64,000 bases of DNA, taken from NCBI RefSeq assembly GCF_047675955.1, contig NW_027327442.1:186001-250000 (forward strand), read 5' to 3'. The translations under genes were made by a program, and so were the position numbers. Position 1 is the first letter of the stretch. Each line of letters begins with the position of its first letter. The stretch comes from Chlorocebus sabaeus. Taxonomy: Eukaryota; Chordata; Mammalia; Primates; Cercopithecidae. Below the pieces are notes generated by a model, which had not been told where the DNA came from, did not search any database, and saw only the letters and a list, made by a program, of their open reading frames with translations. Below are positions 48,355 through 60,710 of this stretch, in pieces.

Positions 48355-50371
48355 CTTCCTTTTTCACCATAGCCCTCTATGGGCTTCCAAATATCCCTTT
48401 GCCAACTCCACAAGAACAGCATTAGCGAAAGGCTTCTTGAAGGGAAAGATGTAACTCTGTGAGATGAATTAACAGAACACAGAGCAGTTTCTCAGAAAGC
48501 TTCTTTCCAAATTTGAATGGAAGATATTTCCTTTTTCACCGTAGCCCTCTATGGGCTTCCAAATATCACTTTGCCAATTTCACAAGAACAGCCTTAGCGA
48601 AAGGCTTCTTGAAGGGAAAGATGTAACTCTGTGAGATGAATTAACAGAACACAGAGCAGTTTCTCAGAAAGCTTCTTTCCACTTTTGAACGCAAGATATT
48701 TCCTTTTTCAACATAGCCCTCTATGGACTTCCAAATATCCCTTTGCCAATTCCTTAAGAACAGCCTTTGCGAAGGGCTTCTTGAAGGGAAAGATGTAACT
48801 CTGTGAAATAAATTAACAGAACACAGAGCAGTTTCTCAAAAAGCTTCTTTCCATTTTCAAACGGAAGATATTTCGTTTTTAACCATAGAACTCTACGGGC
48901 TTCCACATATCCCTTTGCCAATTCCACAAGAACAGCCTTAGCGAAAGGCTTCTTGAAGGGAAAGATGTAACTCTGTGTGGTGAATTTACAGAACACAGTG
49001 TAGTTTCTCAGAAAGCTTCTTTCCAGTTTTGAACGGAAGATACTGCCTTTTTCACCATAGCCCTCTAAGGGCTTCCAAATATCCCTTTTCCAATTCCACA
49101 AGAACAGCCTTAGCGAAAGGCTTCTTGAAGGGAAAGATGTAACTCTGTGAGATGAATTAACAGAACACAGAGCAGTTTCTCAGAAAGCTTCTTTCCAGTT
49201 TTGAACGGAAGATATTCCCTTTTTCACCTTAGCCCTCTATGGGCTTCCAAATATCCCTTTGCCAATTCCACAAGAACAGCCTTAGCGAAAGGCTTCTTGA
49301 AGGGAAAGATGTAACTCTGTGAGATGAATTAACAGAACACAGAGCAGTTTCTCAGAAAGCTTCTTTCCAGTTTTGAACGGAAGATATTTCCTTTTTCACC
49401 ATAGCGTCTATGGGCTTCTACATATCCCATTGCCAATTCCACAAGAACAGCCTTAGCGAAAGGCTTCTTGAAGGGAAAGATGTAACTCTGTGAGGTGAAT
49501 TAACAGAACATAGAGTAGTTTCTCAGAAAGCTTCTTTCCAGTTTTGAACGGAAGATACTTCCTTTTTCACCATAGCCCTCTATGGGCTTCCAAATATCCC
49601 TTTGCCAACTCGACAAGAACAGCCTTAGCGAAAGGCTTCTTGAAGGGAAAGATGTAACTCTGTGAGCTGAATTAACAGAACACAGAGCAGTTTCTCAGAA
49701 AGCTTCTTTCCTGTTTTGAACGGAAGATATTTCCTTTTTCACCTTAGCCCTCTATGGGCTTCCAAATATCCCTTTGCCAATTCCACAAAAACAGCCTTAG
49801 CGAAAGGCTTCTAGAAGGGAAAGATGTAACTCTGTGAGATGAATTAACAGAACACAGAGCAGTTTCTCAGAAAGCTTCTTTCCAGTTTTGAACGAAAGAT
49901 ATTTCTTTTTTCACCATAGCCCTTTAAGGGCTTCTACATATCCCTTTGCCAATTCCACAAGAACAGCCTTAGTGAAAGGCTTCTTGAAGGGAAAGATGTA
50001 ACTCTGTGAGGTGAATTAACAGAACACAGAGCAGTTTCTCAGAAAGCTTTTTTCCAGTTTTGAACGGAAGATACTTCCTTTTTCACCATAGCCCTCTATG
50101 GGCTTCCAAATATCCCTTTGCCAATTCCACAAGAACAGCCTTAGCGAAAGGCTTCTTGAAGGGAAAGATGTAACTCTGTGAGGTGAATTAACAGAACACA
50201 GAGCAGTTTCTCAGAAAGCTTCTTTCCTGTTTTGAACGGAAGATATTTCCTTTTACACCTTAGCCCTCTATGGGCTTCGAAATATCCCTTTGCCAATTCC
50301 ACAAGAATAGCCTTAGCGAAAGGCTTCTTGAAGGGAAAGATGTAACTCTGTGAGATGAATTAACAGAACAC
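48355..50371. repeat. 12-monomer block duplicated at 56,262-58,279 (left copy)
   Basis: The offset is 7,907 (46 monomers) at GCCAACTCCA 48,401/56,308, ACTTTTGAACGC 48,681/56,588 and ATTCCC 49,214/57,121. It is 7,908 after a 1-bp loss near 49,405 (TAGCGTCTATGGG), checked at CTCGAC 49,609/57,517 and 50,229/58,137. The longest open frame in the window (115 codons, minus strand, 48,754-49,101) lies here. It spans two monomers with no sign of selection as a gene. Confidence 0.8.
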
Positions 50372-53294
50372 AGAGCAGTTTCTCAGAAAGCTTCTTTGCA
50401 GTATTGAACGGAAGATATTTCCATTTTCACCACAGCCCTCTTTGGGTTTCTACATATCCCTTTGCCAATTCCACAAGAACAGCCTTAGCGAAAGGCTTCT
50501 TGAAGGGAAAGATGTAACTCTGTGAGGTGAATTAACAGAACACAGAGGAATTTCTCAGAAAGCTTCTTTCCAGTTTTGAACGGAAGATACTTCCTTTTTC
50601 ACCATAGCCCTCTATGGGCTTCCAAATATCCCTTTGCCAATTTCACAAGAACAGCCTTAGCGAAAGGCTTCTTGAAGGGAAAGATGTAACTCTGTGAGAT
50701 GAATTACAGAACACAGAGCAGTTTCTCAGAAATCTTCTTTCCAGTTTTGAACGGAAGATATTTCCTTTTTCACCAAAGCCCTCTATGGGCTTCCAAATAT
50801 CACTTTGCCAATTCCACAAGAACAGCCTTAGCGAAAGGATTCTTGAAGGGAGAGATGTAACTCCGTGAGATGAATTAACAGAACACAGAGCAGTTTCTCA
50901 GAAAGCTTCTTTCCACTTTTGAACGGAAGATATTTCCTTTTTCACCATAGCCCTCTATCGGCTTCCAAATATCACTTTGCCAATTCCACAAGAACAGCCT
51001 TCGTGAAAGGCTTCTTGAAGGGAAAGATGCAAATCTGTGAGATGAATTAACAGAAAACAGAGTAGTTTCTCAGAAAGCTTCTTTCCAGTTTTGAGCGAAA
51101 GATATTTCCTTTTACACCATAGCCCTCTATGGGCTTCCACATATAACTGTACAAATTCCACAAGAACATCCTTAGCGAAAGTCTTCGTGAAGTTAAAGAT
51201 ATAACTCTGTGAGGTGAATTAACAGAACACAAAGCAGTTTTTCAGAAAGCTTCTTTCCACTTTTGAAAGGAAGACATTTCCTTTTTCACCATAGCCCTCT
51301 ATGGTCTTCCAAATATCCCTTTGCCAATTCCACAAGAACAGCCTTAGCGAAAGGCTTCTTGAAGGGAAAGATGTAACTCTGTGAGATGAATTAACAGAAC
51401 ACAGAGCAGTTTCTCAGAAAGTTTCTTTCCAGTTTTGAACGGAAGATATTTCCTTTTTCACCATAGCCCTCTATGGGCTTCCAAATATCCCTTTGCCAAT
51501 TCCACAAGAACAGCCTTAGCGAAAGGCTTCTTGAAGGGAAAGATGTAACTCTGTGAGATGAATTAACAGAACACAGAGCAGTTTCTCAGAAAGCTTCCTT
51601 CCAGTTTTCAATGGAAGATATTTCCTTTTTCACCATAGAACTCTACAGGCTTCCACATATCCCTTTGCCAATTCCACAAGAACAGCCTTAGCGAAAGGCT
51701 TCTTGAAGGCAAAGATGTAGCTCTGTGAGGTGAATTAACAGAACACAGTGCGGTTTCTCAGAAAGATTCTTTCCAGTTTTGAACGGAAGATACTTCCTTT
51801 TTCACCATAGCCCTCTAAGGGCTTTCAAATATCCCTTTGCCAATTCCACAAGAACAGCCTTAGAGAAAGGCTTCTTGAAGGGAAAGATGTAACTCTGTGA
51901 GATGAATTAACAGAACACAGAGCAGTTTCTCAGAAAGCTTCTTTCCAGTTTTGAACGGAAGATATTTCCTTTTTCACCATAGCCCTCTAAGGGCTTCCAA
52001 ATATCACTTTGCCAATTCCACAAGAACAGCCTTAGCGAAAGGCTTATTGAAGGCAAAGATGTAACACTGTGAGATGAATTAACAGAACACAGAGCAGTTT
52101 CTCAGAAAGCTTCTTTCCACTTTTGAACGGAAGATATTTCCTTTTTCACCATAGCCCTCTATGGGCTTCCAAATATCCCTTTGCCAATTACACAAGAACA
52201 GCCTTAGCGAAAGGTTCTTGAAGGGAAAGATGTAACTCTGTGAGGTGAATTAACAGAACACAGAGCAGTTTCTCAGAAAGCTTCTTTCCAGTTTTGAACG
52301 GAAGATACTTCCTTTTTCACCGTAGCCCTCTATGGGCTTCCAAATATCCCTTTTCCAATTCCACAAGAACAGCCTTAGCGAAAGGCTTCTTGAAGGGAAA
52401 GATGTAACTCTGTGAGATGAATTAACAGAACACAGAGCAGTTTCTCAGAAAGCTTCTTTCCAAATTTGAATGGAAAATATTTCCTTTTTCACCGTAGCCC
52501 TCTATGGGCTTCCAAATATCACTTTGCCAATTTCACAAGAACAGCCTTAGGGAAAGGCTTCTTGAATGGAAAGATGTAACTCTGTGAGATGAATTAACAG
52601 AACACAGAGCAGTTTCTCAGAAAGCTTCTTTCAAATTTTGAACGGAAGATATTTCTTTTTTCAACATAGCCCTCTATGGACTTCCAAATATCCCTTTGCC
52701 AATTCCACAAGAACAGCCTTAGCGAAAGGCTTCTTGAAGGGAAAGATGTAACTCTGTGAGATGAATTAACAGAACACAGAACAGTTTCTCAGAAAGCTTC
52801 TTTCCAGTTTTCAACGGAAGATATTTCCTTTTTAACCACAGAACTCTACGGGCTTCCACATATCCCTTTGCCAATTCCACAAGAACAGCCTTAGCGAAAG
52901 GCTTCTTGAAGGGAAAGATGTAACTCTGTGTGGTGAATTAACAGAACACAGTGTAGTTTCTCAGAAAGCTTCTTTCCAGTTTTGAACGGAAGATACTTCC
53001 TTTTTCACCATAGCCTTCTAAGGGCTTCTACATATCCCTTTGCCAATTCCACAAGAACAGCCTTAGTGAAAGGCTTCTTGAAGGGAAAGATGTAACTCTG
53101 TGAGATGAATTAACAGAACGCAGAGCAGTTTCTCAGAAAGCTTCTTTCCAGTTTTGAACGGAAGATATTTCCTTTTTCACCATAACCCTCTATGGGCTTC
53201 TACATATCCCTTTGCCAATTCCACAGGAACAGCCTTAGCGAAAGGCTTCTTGAAGAAAAGATGTAACTATGTGAGGTGAATTAACAGAACACAG
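50306..53294. repeat. 17-monomer block, right copy, with B cassette copy 4
   Basis: Partner of 45,321-48,310. B cassette copy 4 is 50,398-51,281. Private changes include CACCAAAGCC near 50,775, GTAGCTCTG near 51,718, TTCAAATTTTG near 52,630 and GGCTTATTG near 52,044. It is the closest relative of copy 3 because both share the TAACTGTACAAA change. Confidence 0.8.
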
Positions 53295-53806
53295 AGCATT
53301 TTCTCAGAAAGCTTCTTTCCAGTTTTCAAAGGAAGATACTTCCTTTTTCACCATAGCCCTCTAAGGGCTTCTAAATATCCCTTTGCCAATTTCACAAGAA
53401 CAGCCTTAGCGAAAGGCTTCTTGAAGGGAAAGATGTAACTCTGTGAGATGAATTAACAGAACACAGAGAAGTTTCTCAGAAAGCTTCTTTGTAGTTTTGA
53501 ACGGAAGATATTTCCTTTTTCACCATAGCCCTCTATGGGCTTCCAAATATCACTTTGCCAATTCCACAATAACAGCCTTAGCCAAAGGATTCCTGAAGGG
53601 AAAGATGTAACTCTGTGAGATGAATTAACAGAACACAGAGCAGTTTCTAAGAAAGCTTCTTTCCAGTTTTGAACGGAAGATATTTCCTTTTTCACCATAG
53701 CCCTCTATGGGCTTCCAAATATCACTTTGCCAATTCCACAAGAACAGCCTTTGCGAAAGGCTTCATGAAGGTAAAGATGTAACTCTGTGAGATGAATTAA
53801 CAGAAC
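53295..53806. repeat. Three unassigned monomers
   Basis: Satellite that I could not pair with another block. Variants are GAGCATTTTCTC with TTTTCAAAGG near 53,297-53,330, GAGAAGTTTC with TTTGTAG near 53,467, TTCTAAGAAAGC near 53,645 (as at position 18), and CTTCATGAAGGTAAAG near 53,763. Nothing else is seen. Confidence 0.55.
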
Positions 53807-55200
53807 ACTGAGCAGTTTCTCAGAAAGCTTCTTTCCAGTTTTCAACGGAAGATATTTCCTTTTTCACCATAGAATTCTACGGGCCTCCATATATCACTTT
53901 GCCAATTCCACAAGAACAGCCTTAGCGAAAGGCTTCCTGAAGGGAAAGATGTAACTCTGTGATGTGAATTAACAGAACAGAGAGCAGTTTCTCAGAAAGC
54001 TTCTTTCCAGATTTGAACGGAAGATATTTCCTTTTTCACCATAGCGCTATATGGGCTTCTAAATATCACTTTGCCAATTCCACAAGAACAGCCTTAGCGA
54101 AAGAGTTCTTGAAGGGAAAGATATAAATCTGTGAGATAAATTAACAGAACACAGAGCAGTTTCTCAGAAAGCTTCTTTCCAGTTTTGAACGGAAGATATT
54201 TCCTTTTTCACCATAGCCCTCTAGGGGCTTCCAAATATCCCTTTGCCAATTCCACAAGAACAGCCTTAGCGAAAGGCTTCTAGAAGGGAAAGATGTAACT
54301 CTGTGAGGTGAATTAACAGAACACAGAGCAGTTTCTCAGAAAGCTTCTTTCCAGTTTTGATCGGAAGATACTTCCTTTTTCACCATAGCCCTCTATGGGC
54401 TTCCAAATATCCCTTTGCCAATTCCACAAGAACAGCCTTAGCGAAAGGCTTCTTGAAGGGAAAGATGTAACTCTGTGAGATGAATTAACAGAACACAGAG
54501 CAGTTTCTCAGATAGCTTCTTTGCAGTTTTGAATGGAACATATTTCCTTTTTCACCATAGCCCTATATGGGCTTCCAAATATCACTTTGCCAATTCCACA
54601 AGAACAGCCTTAGCGAAAGGCTTCTTGAAGGGAAAGATGTAACTCTGTGAGGTGAATTAACAGAACACAGAGCAGTTTCTCAGAAAGCTTCTTTCCAATT
54701 TTGAACGGAAGATATTTCCTTTTTCACCATAGCCCTCTATGGGCTTCCAAATATCACTTTGCCAATTCCACAAGAACAGCCTTCGTGGAAGGCTTCTTGA
54801 AGGGAAAGATGTAACTATGTGAGATGAATTAACAGAACACAGAGCAGTTTCTCAGAAAGCTTCTTTGCAGTATTGAACGGAAGATATTTCCATTTTCACC
54901 ACAGCCCTCTTTGGGTTTCTACATATCCCTTTGCCAATTCCACAAGAACAGCCTTAGCGAAAGGCTTCTTGAAGGGAAAGATGTAACTCTGTGAGGTGAA
55001 TTAACAGAACACAGAGGAATTTCTCAGAAAGCTTCTTTCCAGTTTTGAACGGAAGATACTTCCTTTTTCACCATAGCCCTCTATGGGCTTCCAAATATCC
55101 CTTTGCCAATTTCACAAGAACAGCCTTAGCGAAAGGCTTCTTGAAGGGAAAGATGTAACTCTGTGAGATGAATTACAGAACACAGAGCAGTTTCTCAGAA
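53807..55200. repeat. 8-monomer block duplicated at 58,794-60,187 (left copy)
   Basis: The offset is a constant 4,987 bp (29 monomers) at AGAATTCTACGGG 53,871/58,858, CATAGCGC 54,040/59,027, GCAGTATTG 54,867/59,854 and GAGGAATTT 55,014/60,001. Unlike the partner it has GAGCAGTTTC rather than GAGTTGTTTC before CAGATAGC (near 54,500), the form seen at 32.67 and 59.49 kb. Confidence 0.78.
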
Positions 55201-55530
55201 AGCTTCTTTCCAGTTTTGAACGGAAGATATTTCCTTTTTCACCATAGCCCTCTATCGGCTTCCAAATATCACTTTGCCAATTCCACAAGAACAGCCTTCG
55301 TGAAAGGCTTCTTGAAGGGAAAGATGCAAATCTGTGAGATGAATTAACAGAAAACAGAGTAGTTTCTCAGAAAGCTTCTTTCTAGTTTTGAGCGAAAGAT
55401 ATTTCCTTTTACACCAGAGCCCTCTATGGGCTTCCACATATCCCTGTACAAATTCCACAAGAACATCCTTAGCGAAAGTCTTCGTGAAGTTAAAGATATA
55501 ACTCTGTGAGGTGAATTAACAGAACACAGA
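54867..55530. repeat. B cassette copy 5 (internal deletion, hybrid monomer)
   Basis: The third monomer starts normally with GAATTACAG, but its right part is CTATCGGC from the fourth, so 172 bp are lost with the join between about 55,175 and 55,257. The sixth monomer has ordinary ACACAGAGCAG instead of ACACAAAGCAG, so the cassette is also cut on its right. The box region reads CACCAGAGCC near 55,415. Confidence 0.74.
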
Positions 55531-56261
55531 GCAGTTTCTCAGAAAGCTTCTTTCCAGTTTTGAACGGAAGATACTTCCTTTTTCACCATAGCCCTCTATG
55601 GGCTTCCAAATATCCCTTTGCCAATTCCACAAGAACAGCCTTAGCGAAAGACTTCTTGAAGGGAAAGATGTAACTCTGTGATATGAATTAACAGAACACA
55701 GAGCAGTTTCTCAGAAAGCTTCTTTCCAGTTTTGAACGGAAGATATTTCCTTTTTCACCATAGCCCTCTATGGGCTTCCACATATCCCTTTGCCAATTCC
55801 ACAAGAACAGCCTTAGCGAAAGGCTTCTTGAAGGGAAAGATGTAACTCTGTGAGATGAATTAACAGAACACAGTGCAGTTTCTCAGAAAGCTTCTTTCCA
55901 GTTTTGAACGGAAGATACTTCCTTTTTCACCTTAGCCCTCTATGGGCTTCCAAATATCCCTTTGCCAATTCCACAAAAACAGCCTTAGCGAAAGGCTTAT
56001 TGAAGGCAAAGATGTAACTCTGTGAGATGAATTAACAGAACACAGAGCAGTTTCACAGAAAGCTTCTTTCCAGTTTTGAACGGAAGATATTTCCGTTTTC
56101 ACCATAGCCCTCTATGGGCTTCTACATATCCCTTTGCCAATTCCACAAGAACAGCCTTAGCGAAAGGCTTCTTGAAGGGAAAGATGTAACTCTGTGAGGT
56201 GAATTAACAGAACACAGAGCAGTTTCTCAGAAAGCTTCTTTCCAGTTTTGAACGGAAGATA

Positions 56262-58279
56262 TTTCCTTTTTCACCATAGCCCTCTATGGGCTTCCAAATA
56301 TCCCTTTGCCAACTCCACAAGAACAGCATTAGCGAAAGGCTTCTTGAAGGGAAAGATGTAACTCTGTGAGATGAATTAACAGAACACAGAGCAGTTTCTC
56401 AGAAAACTTCTTTCCAAATTTGAATGGAAGATATTTCCTTTTTCACCGTAGCCCTCTATGGGCTTCCAAATATCACTTTGCCAATTTCACAAGAACAGCC
56501 TTAGCGAAAGGCTTCTTGAAGGGAAAGATGTAACTCTGTGAGATGAATTAACAAAACACAGAGCAGTTTCTCAGAAAGCTTCTTTCCACTTTTGAACGCA
56601 AGATATTTCCTTTTTCAACATAGCCCTCTATGGACTTCCAAATATCCCTTTGCCAATTCCACAAGAACAGCCTTAGCGAAGGGCTTCTTGAAGGGAAAGA
56701 TGTAACTCTGTGAGATAAATTAACAGAACACAGAGCAGTTTCTCAAAAAGCTTCTTTCCAGTTTTCAACGGAAGATATTTCGTTTTTAACCATAGAACTC
56801 TACGGGCTTCCACATATCCCTTTGCCAATTCCACAAGAACAGCCTTAGCGAAAGGCTTCTTGAAGGGAAAGATGTAACTCTGTGTGGTGAATTAACAGAA
56901 CACAGTGTAGTTTCTCAGAAAGCTTCTTTCCAGTTTTGAACGGAAGATACTTCCTTTTTCACCATAGCCCTCTAAGGGCTTCCAAATATCCCTTTTCCAA
57001 TTCCACAAGAACAGCCTTAGCGAAAGGCTTCTTGAAGGGAAAGATGTAACTCTGTGAGATGAATTAACAGAACACAGAGCAGTTTCTCAGAAAGCTTCTT
57101 TCCAGTTTTGAACGGAAGATATTCCCTTTTTCACCTTAGCCCTCTATGGGCTTCCAAATATCCCTTTGCCAATTCCACCAGAACAGCCTTAGCGAAAGGC
57201 TTCTTGAAGGGAAAGATGTAACTCAGTGAGATGAATTAACAGAACACAGAGCAGTTTCTCAGAAAGCTTCTTTCCAGTTTTGAACGGAAGATATTTCCTT
57301 TTTCACCATAGCCCTCTATGGGCTTCTACATATCCCATTGCCAATTCCACAAGAACAGCCTTAGCGAAAGGCTTCTTGAAGGGAAAGATGTAACTCTGTG
57401 AGGTGAATTAACAGAACACAGAGTAGTTTCTCAGAAAGCTTCTTTCCAGTTTTGAACGGAAGATACTTCCTTTTTCACCATAGCCCTCTATGGGCTTCCA
57501 AATATCCCTTTGCCAACTCGACAAGAACAGCCTTAGCGAAAGGCTTCTTGAAGGGAAAGATGTAACTCTGTGAGCTGAATTAACAGAACACAGAGCAGTT
57601 TCTCAGAAAGCTTCTTTCCTGTTTTGAACGGAAGATATTTCCTTTTTCACCTTAGCCCTCTATGGGCTTCCAAATATCCCTTTGCCAATTCCACAAAAAC
57701 CGCCTTAGCGAAAGGCTTCTAGAAGGGAAAGATGTAACTCTGTGAGATGTATTCACAGAACACAGAGCAGTTTCTCAGAAAGCTTCTTTCTAGTTTTGAA
57801 CGAAAGATATTTCTTTTTTCACCATAGCCCTTTAAGGGCTTCTACATATCCCTTTGCCAATTCCACAAGAACAGCCTTAGTGAAAGGCTTCTTGAAGGGA
57901 AAGATGTAACTCTGTGAGGTGAATTAACAGAACACAGAGCAGTTTCTCAGAAAGCTTTTTTCCAGTTTTGAACGGAAGATACTTCCTTTTTCACCATAGC
58001 CCTCTATGGGCTTCCAAATATCCCTTTGCCAATTCCACAAGAACAGCCTTAGCGAAAGGCTTCTTGAAGGGAAAGATGTAACTCTGTGAGGTGAATTAAC
58101 AGAACACAGAGCAGTTTCTCAGAAAGCTTCTTTCCTGTTTTGAACGGAAGATATTTCCTTTTACACCTTAGCCCTCTATGGGCTTCGAAATATCCCTTTG
58201 CCAATTCCACAAGAATAGCCTTAGCGAAAGGCTTCTTGAAGGGAAAGATGTAACTCTGTGAGATGAATTAACAGAACAC
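56262..58279. repeat. 12-monomer block, right copy of 48,355-50,371
   Basis: Partner described above. Its right part (from 57,337) is at the same time the start of the block shared with 30.5-33.3 kb. Three segments (30.5-31.5, 49.4-50.4 and 57.3-58.3 kb) are thus copies of one stretch. Private changes include GATGTATTCACAG near 57,747 and AAAACCGCC near 57,697. Confidence 0.78.
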
Positions 58280-60160
58280 AGAGCCGTTTCTCAGAAAGCT
58301 TCTTTCCAGTTTTGAACGAAAGATATTTCTTTTTTCACCATAGCCCTTTAAGGGCTTCTACATATCCCTTTGCCAATTCCACAAGAACAGCCTTAGTGAA
58401 AGGCTTCTTGAAGGGAAAGATGTAACTCTGTGAGATGAATTAACAGAACACAGAGCAGTTTCTCAGAAAGCTTCTTTCCAGTTTTCAACGGAAGATATTT
58501 CCTTTTTCACCATAGAACTCCACGGGCTTCCACACATCCCTTTGCCAATTCCACAAGAACAGCCTTAGCGAAAGGCTTCTTGAAGGCAAAGATGTAACTC
58601 TGTGAGGTGAATTAACAGAACACAGTGCAGTTTCTCAGAAAGCTTCTTTCTAGTTTTGAACGGAAGATACTTCCTTTTTCACCATAGCCCTCTAAGGGCT
58701 TCCAAATATCCCTTTGCCAATTCCACAAGAACAGCCTTAGCGAAAGGCTTCTTGAAGGGAAAGATGTAACTCTGTGGGATGAATTAACAGAACACAGAGC
58801 AGTTTCTCAGAAAGCTTCTTTCCAGTTTTCAACGGAAGATATTTCCTTTTTCACCATAGAATTCTACGGGCCTCCATATATCACTTTGCCAATTCCACAA
58901 GAACAGCCTTAGCGAAAGGCTTCCTGAAGGGAAAGATGTAACTCTGTGATGTGAATTAACAGAACAGAGAGCAGTTTCTCAGAAAGCTTCTTTCCAGATT
59001 TGAACGGAAGATATTTCCTTTTTCACCATAGCGCTATATGGGCTTCCAAATATCACTTTGCCAATTCCACAAGAACAGCCTTAGCGAAAGAGTTCTTGAA
59101 GGGAAAGATATAAATCTGTGAGATAAATTAACAGAACACAGAGCAGTTTCTCAGAAAGCTTCTTTCCAGTTTTGAACGGAAGATATTTCCTTTTTCACCA
59201 TAGCCCTCTAGGGGCTTCCAAATATCCCTTTGCCAATTCCACAAGAACAGCCTTAGCGAAAGGCTTCTAGAAGGGAAAGATGTAACTCTGTGAGGTGAAT
59301 TAACAGAACACAGAGCAGTTTCTCAGAAAGCTTCTTTCCAGTTTTGATCGGAAGATACTTCCTTTTTCACCATAGCCCTCTATGGGCTTCCAAATATCCC
59401 TTTGCCAATTCCACAAGAACAGCCTTAGCGAAAGGCTTCTTGAAGGGAAAGATGTAACTCTGTGAGATGAATTAACAGAACACAGAGTTGTTTCTCAGAT
59501 AGCTTCTTTGCAGTTTTGAATGGAACATATTTCCTTTTTCACCATAGCCCTATATGGGCTTCCAAATATCACTTTGCCAATCCCACAAGAACAACCTTAG
59601 CGAAAGGCTTCTTGAAGGGAAAGATGTAACTCTGTGAGGTGAATTAACAGAACACAGAGCAGTTTCTCAGAAAGCTTCTTTCCAGTTTTGAACGGAATAT
59701 ATTTCCTTTTTCACCATAGCACTCTATGGGCTTCCAAATATCACTTTGCCAATTCCACAAGAACAGCCTTCGCGGAAGGCTTCTTGAAGGGAAAGATGTA
59801 ACTCTGTGAGATGAATTAACAGAACACAGAGCAGTTTCTCAGAAAGCTTCTTTGCAGTATTGAACGGAAGATATTTCCATTTTCACCACAGCCCTCTTTG
59901 GGTTTCTACATATCCCTTTGCCAATTCCACAAGAACAGCCTTAGCGAAAGGCTTCTTGAAGGGAAAGATGTAACTCTCTGAGGTGAATTAACAGAACACA
60001 GAGGAATTTCTCAGAAAGCTTCTTTCCAGTTTTGAACGGAAGATACTTCCTTTTTCACCATAGCCCTCTATGGGCTTCCAAATATCCCTTTGCCAATTTC
60101 ACAAGAACAGCCTTAGCGAAAGGCTTCTTGAAGGGAAAGATGTAACTCTGTGAGATGAAT
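57337..60160. repeat. 16-monomer block, right copy of 30,521-33,344
   Basis: Offset 26,816 throughout (see partner). It diverges at 60,161, where this copy has the third B-cassette monomer (GAATTACAG) and the left copy does not. A few single-base differences were noticed, such as CATAGCCC here for CATATCCC at 31,183 and CAAGAATAG for CAATAATAG near 31,394. Confidence 0.8.
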
Positions 60161-60710
60161 TACAGAACACAGAGCAGTTTCTCAGAAATCTTCTTTCCAG
60201 TTTTGAACGGAAGATATTTCCTTTTTCACCATAGCCCTCTATGGGCTTCCAAATATCACTTTTCCAATTCCACAAGAACAGCCTTAGCGAAAGGATTCTT
60301 GAAGGGAGAGATGTAACTCTGTGAGATGAATTAACAGAACACAGAGCAGTTTCTCAGAAAGCTTCTTTCCACTTTTGAACGGAAGATATTTCCTTTTTCA
60401 CCATAGCCCTCTATCGGCTTCCAAATATCACTTTGCCAATTCCACAAGAACAGCCTTCGTGAAAGGCTTCTTGAAGGGAAAGATGCAAATCTGTGAGATG
60501 AATTAACAGAAAACAGAGTAGTTTCTCAGAAAGCTTCTTTCCAGTTTTGAGCGAAAGATATTTCCTTTTACACCATAGCCCTCTATGGGCTTCCACATAT
60601 CCCTGTACAAATTCCACAAGAACATCCTTAGCGAAAGTCTTCGTGAAGTTAAAGATATAACTCTGTGAGGTGAACTAACAGAACACAAAGCAGTTTCTCA
60701 GAAAGCTTCT
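59854..60710. repeat. B cassette copy 6
   Basis: Full through the fifth monomer (CTGTACAAA about 749 bp from GCAGTATTG). The sixth begins ACACAAAGCAG but changes to TTCCAATTTTGAACGG near 60,712, so the cassette ends in a hybrid. Small private changes are CTCTCTGAGG near 59,974, shared with copy 7 (62,207), and GTGAACTAAC near 60,671. Confidence 0.74.

Noticed and set aside
48754..49101. 115-codon minus-strand open frame as a possible gene
   Set aside because: It is a translation of two consecutive satellite monomers. A 172-bp unit shifts frame at every repeat, and the same peptide pieces recur in other open frames wherever the monomers recur. No promoter, splice or coding signal is visible.
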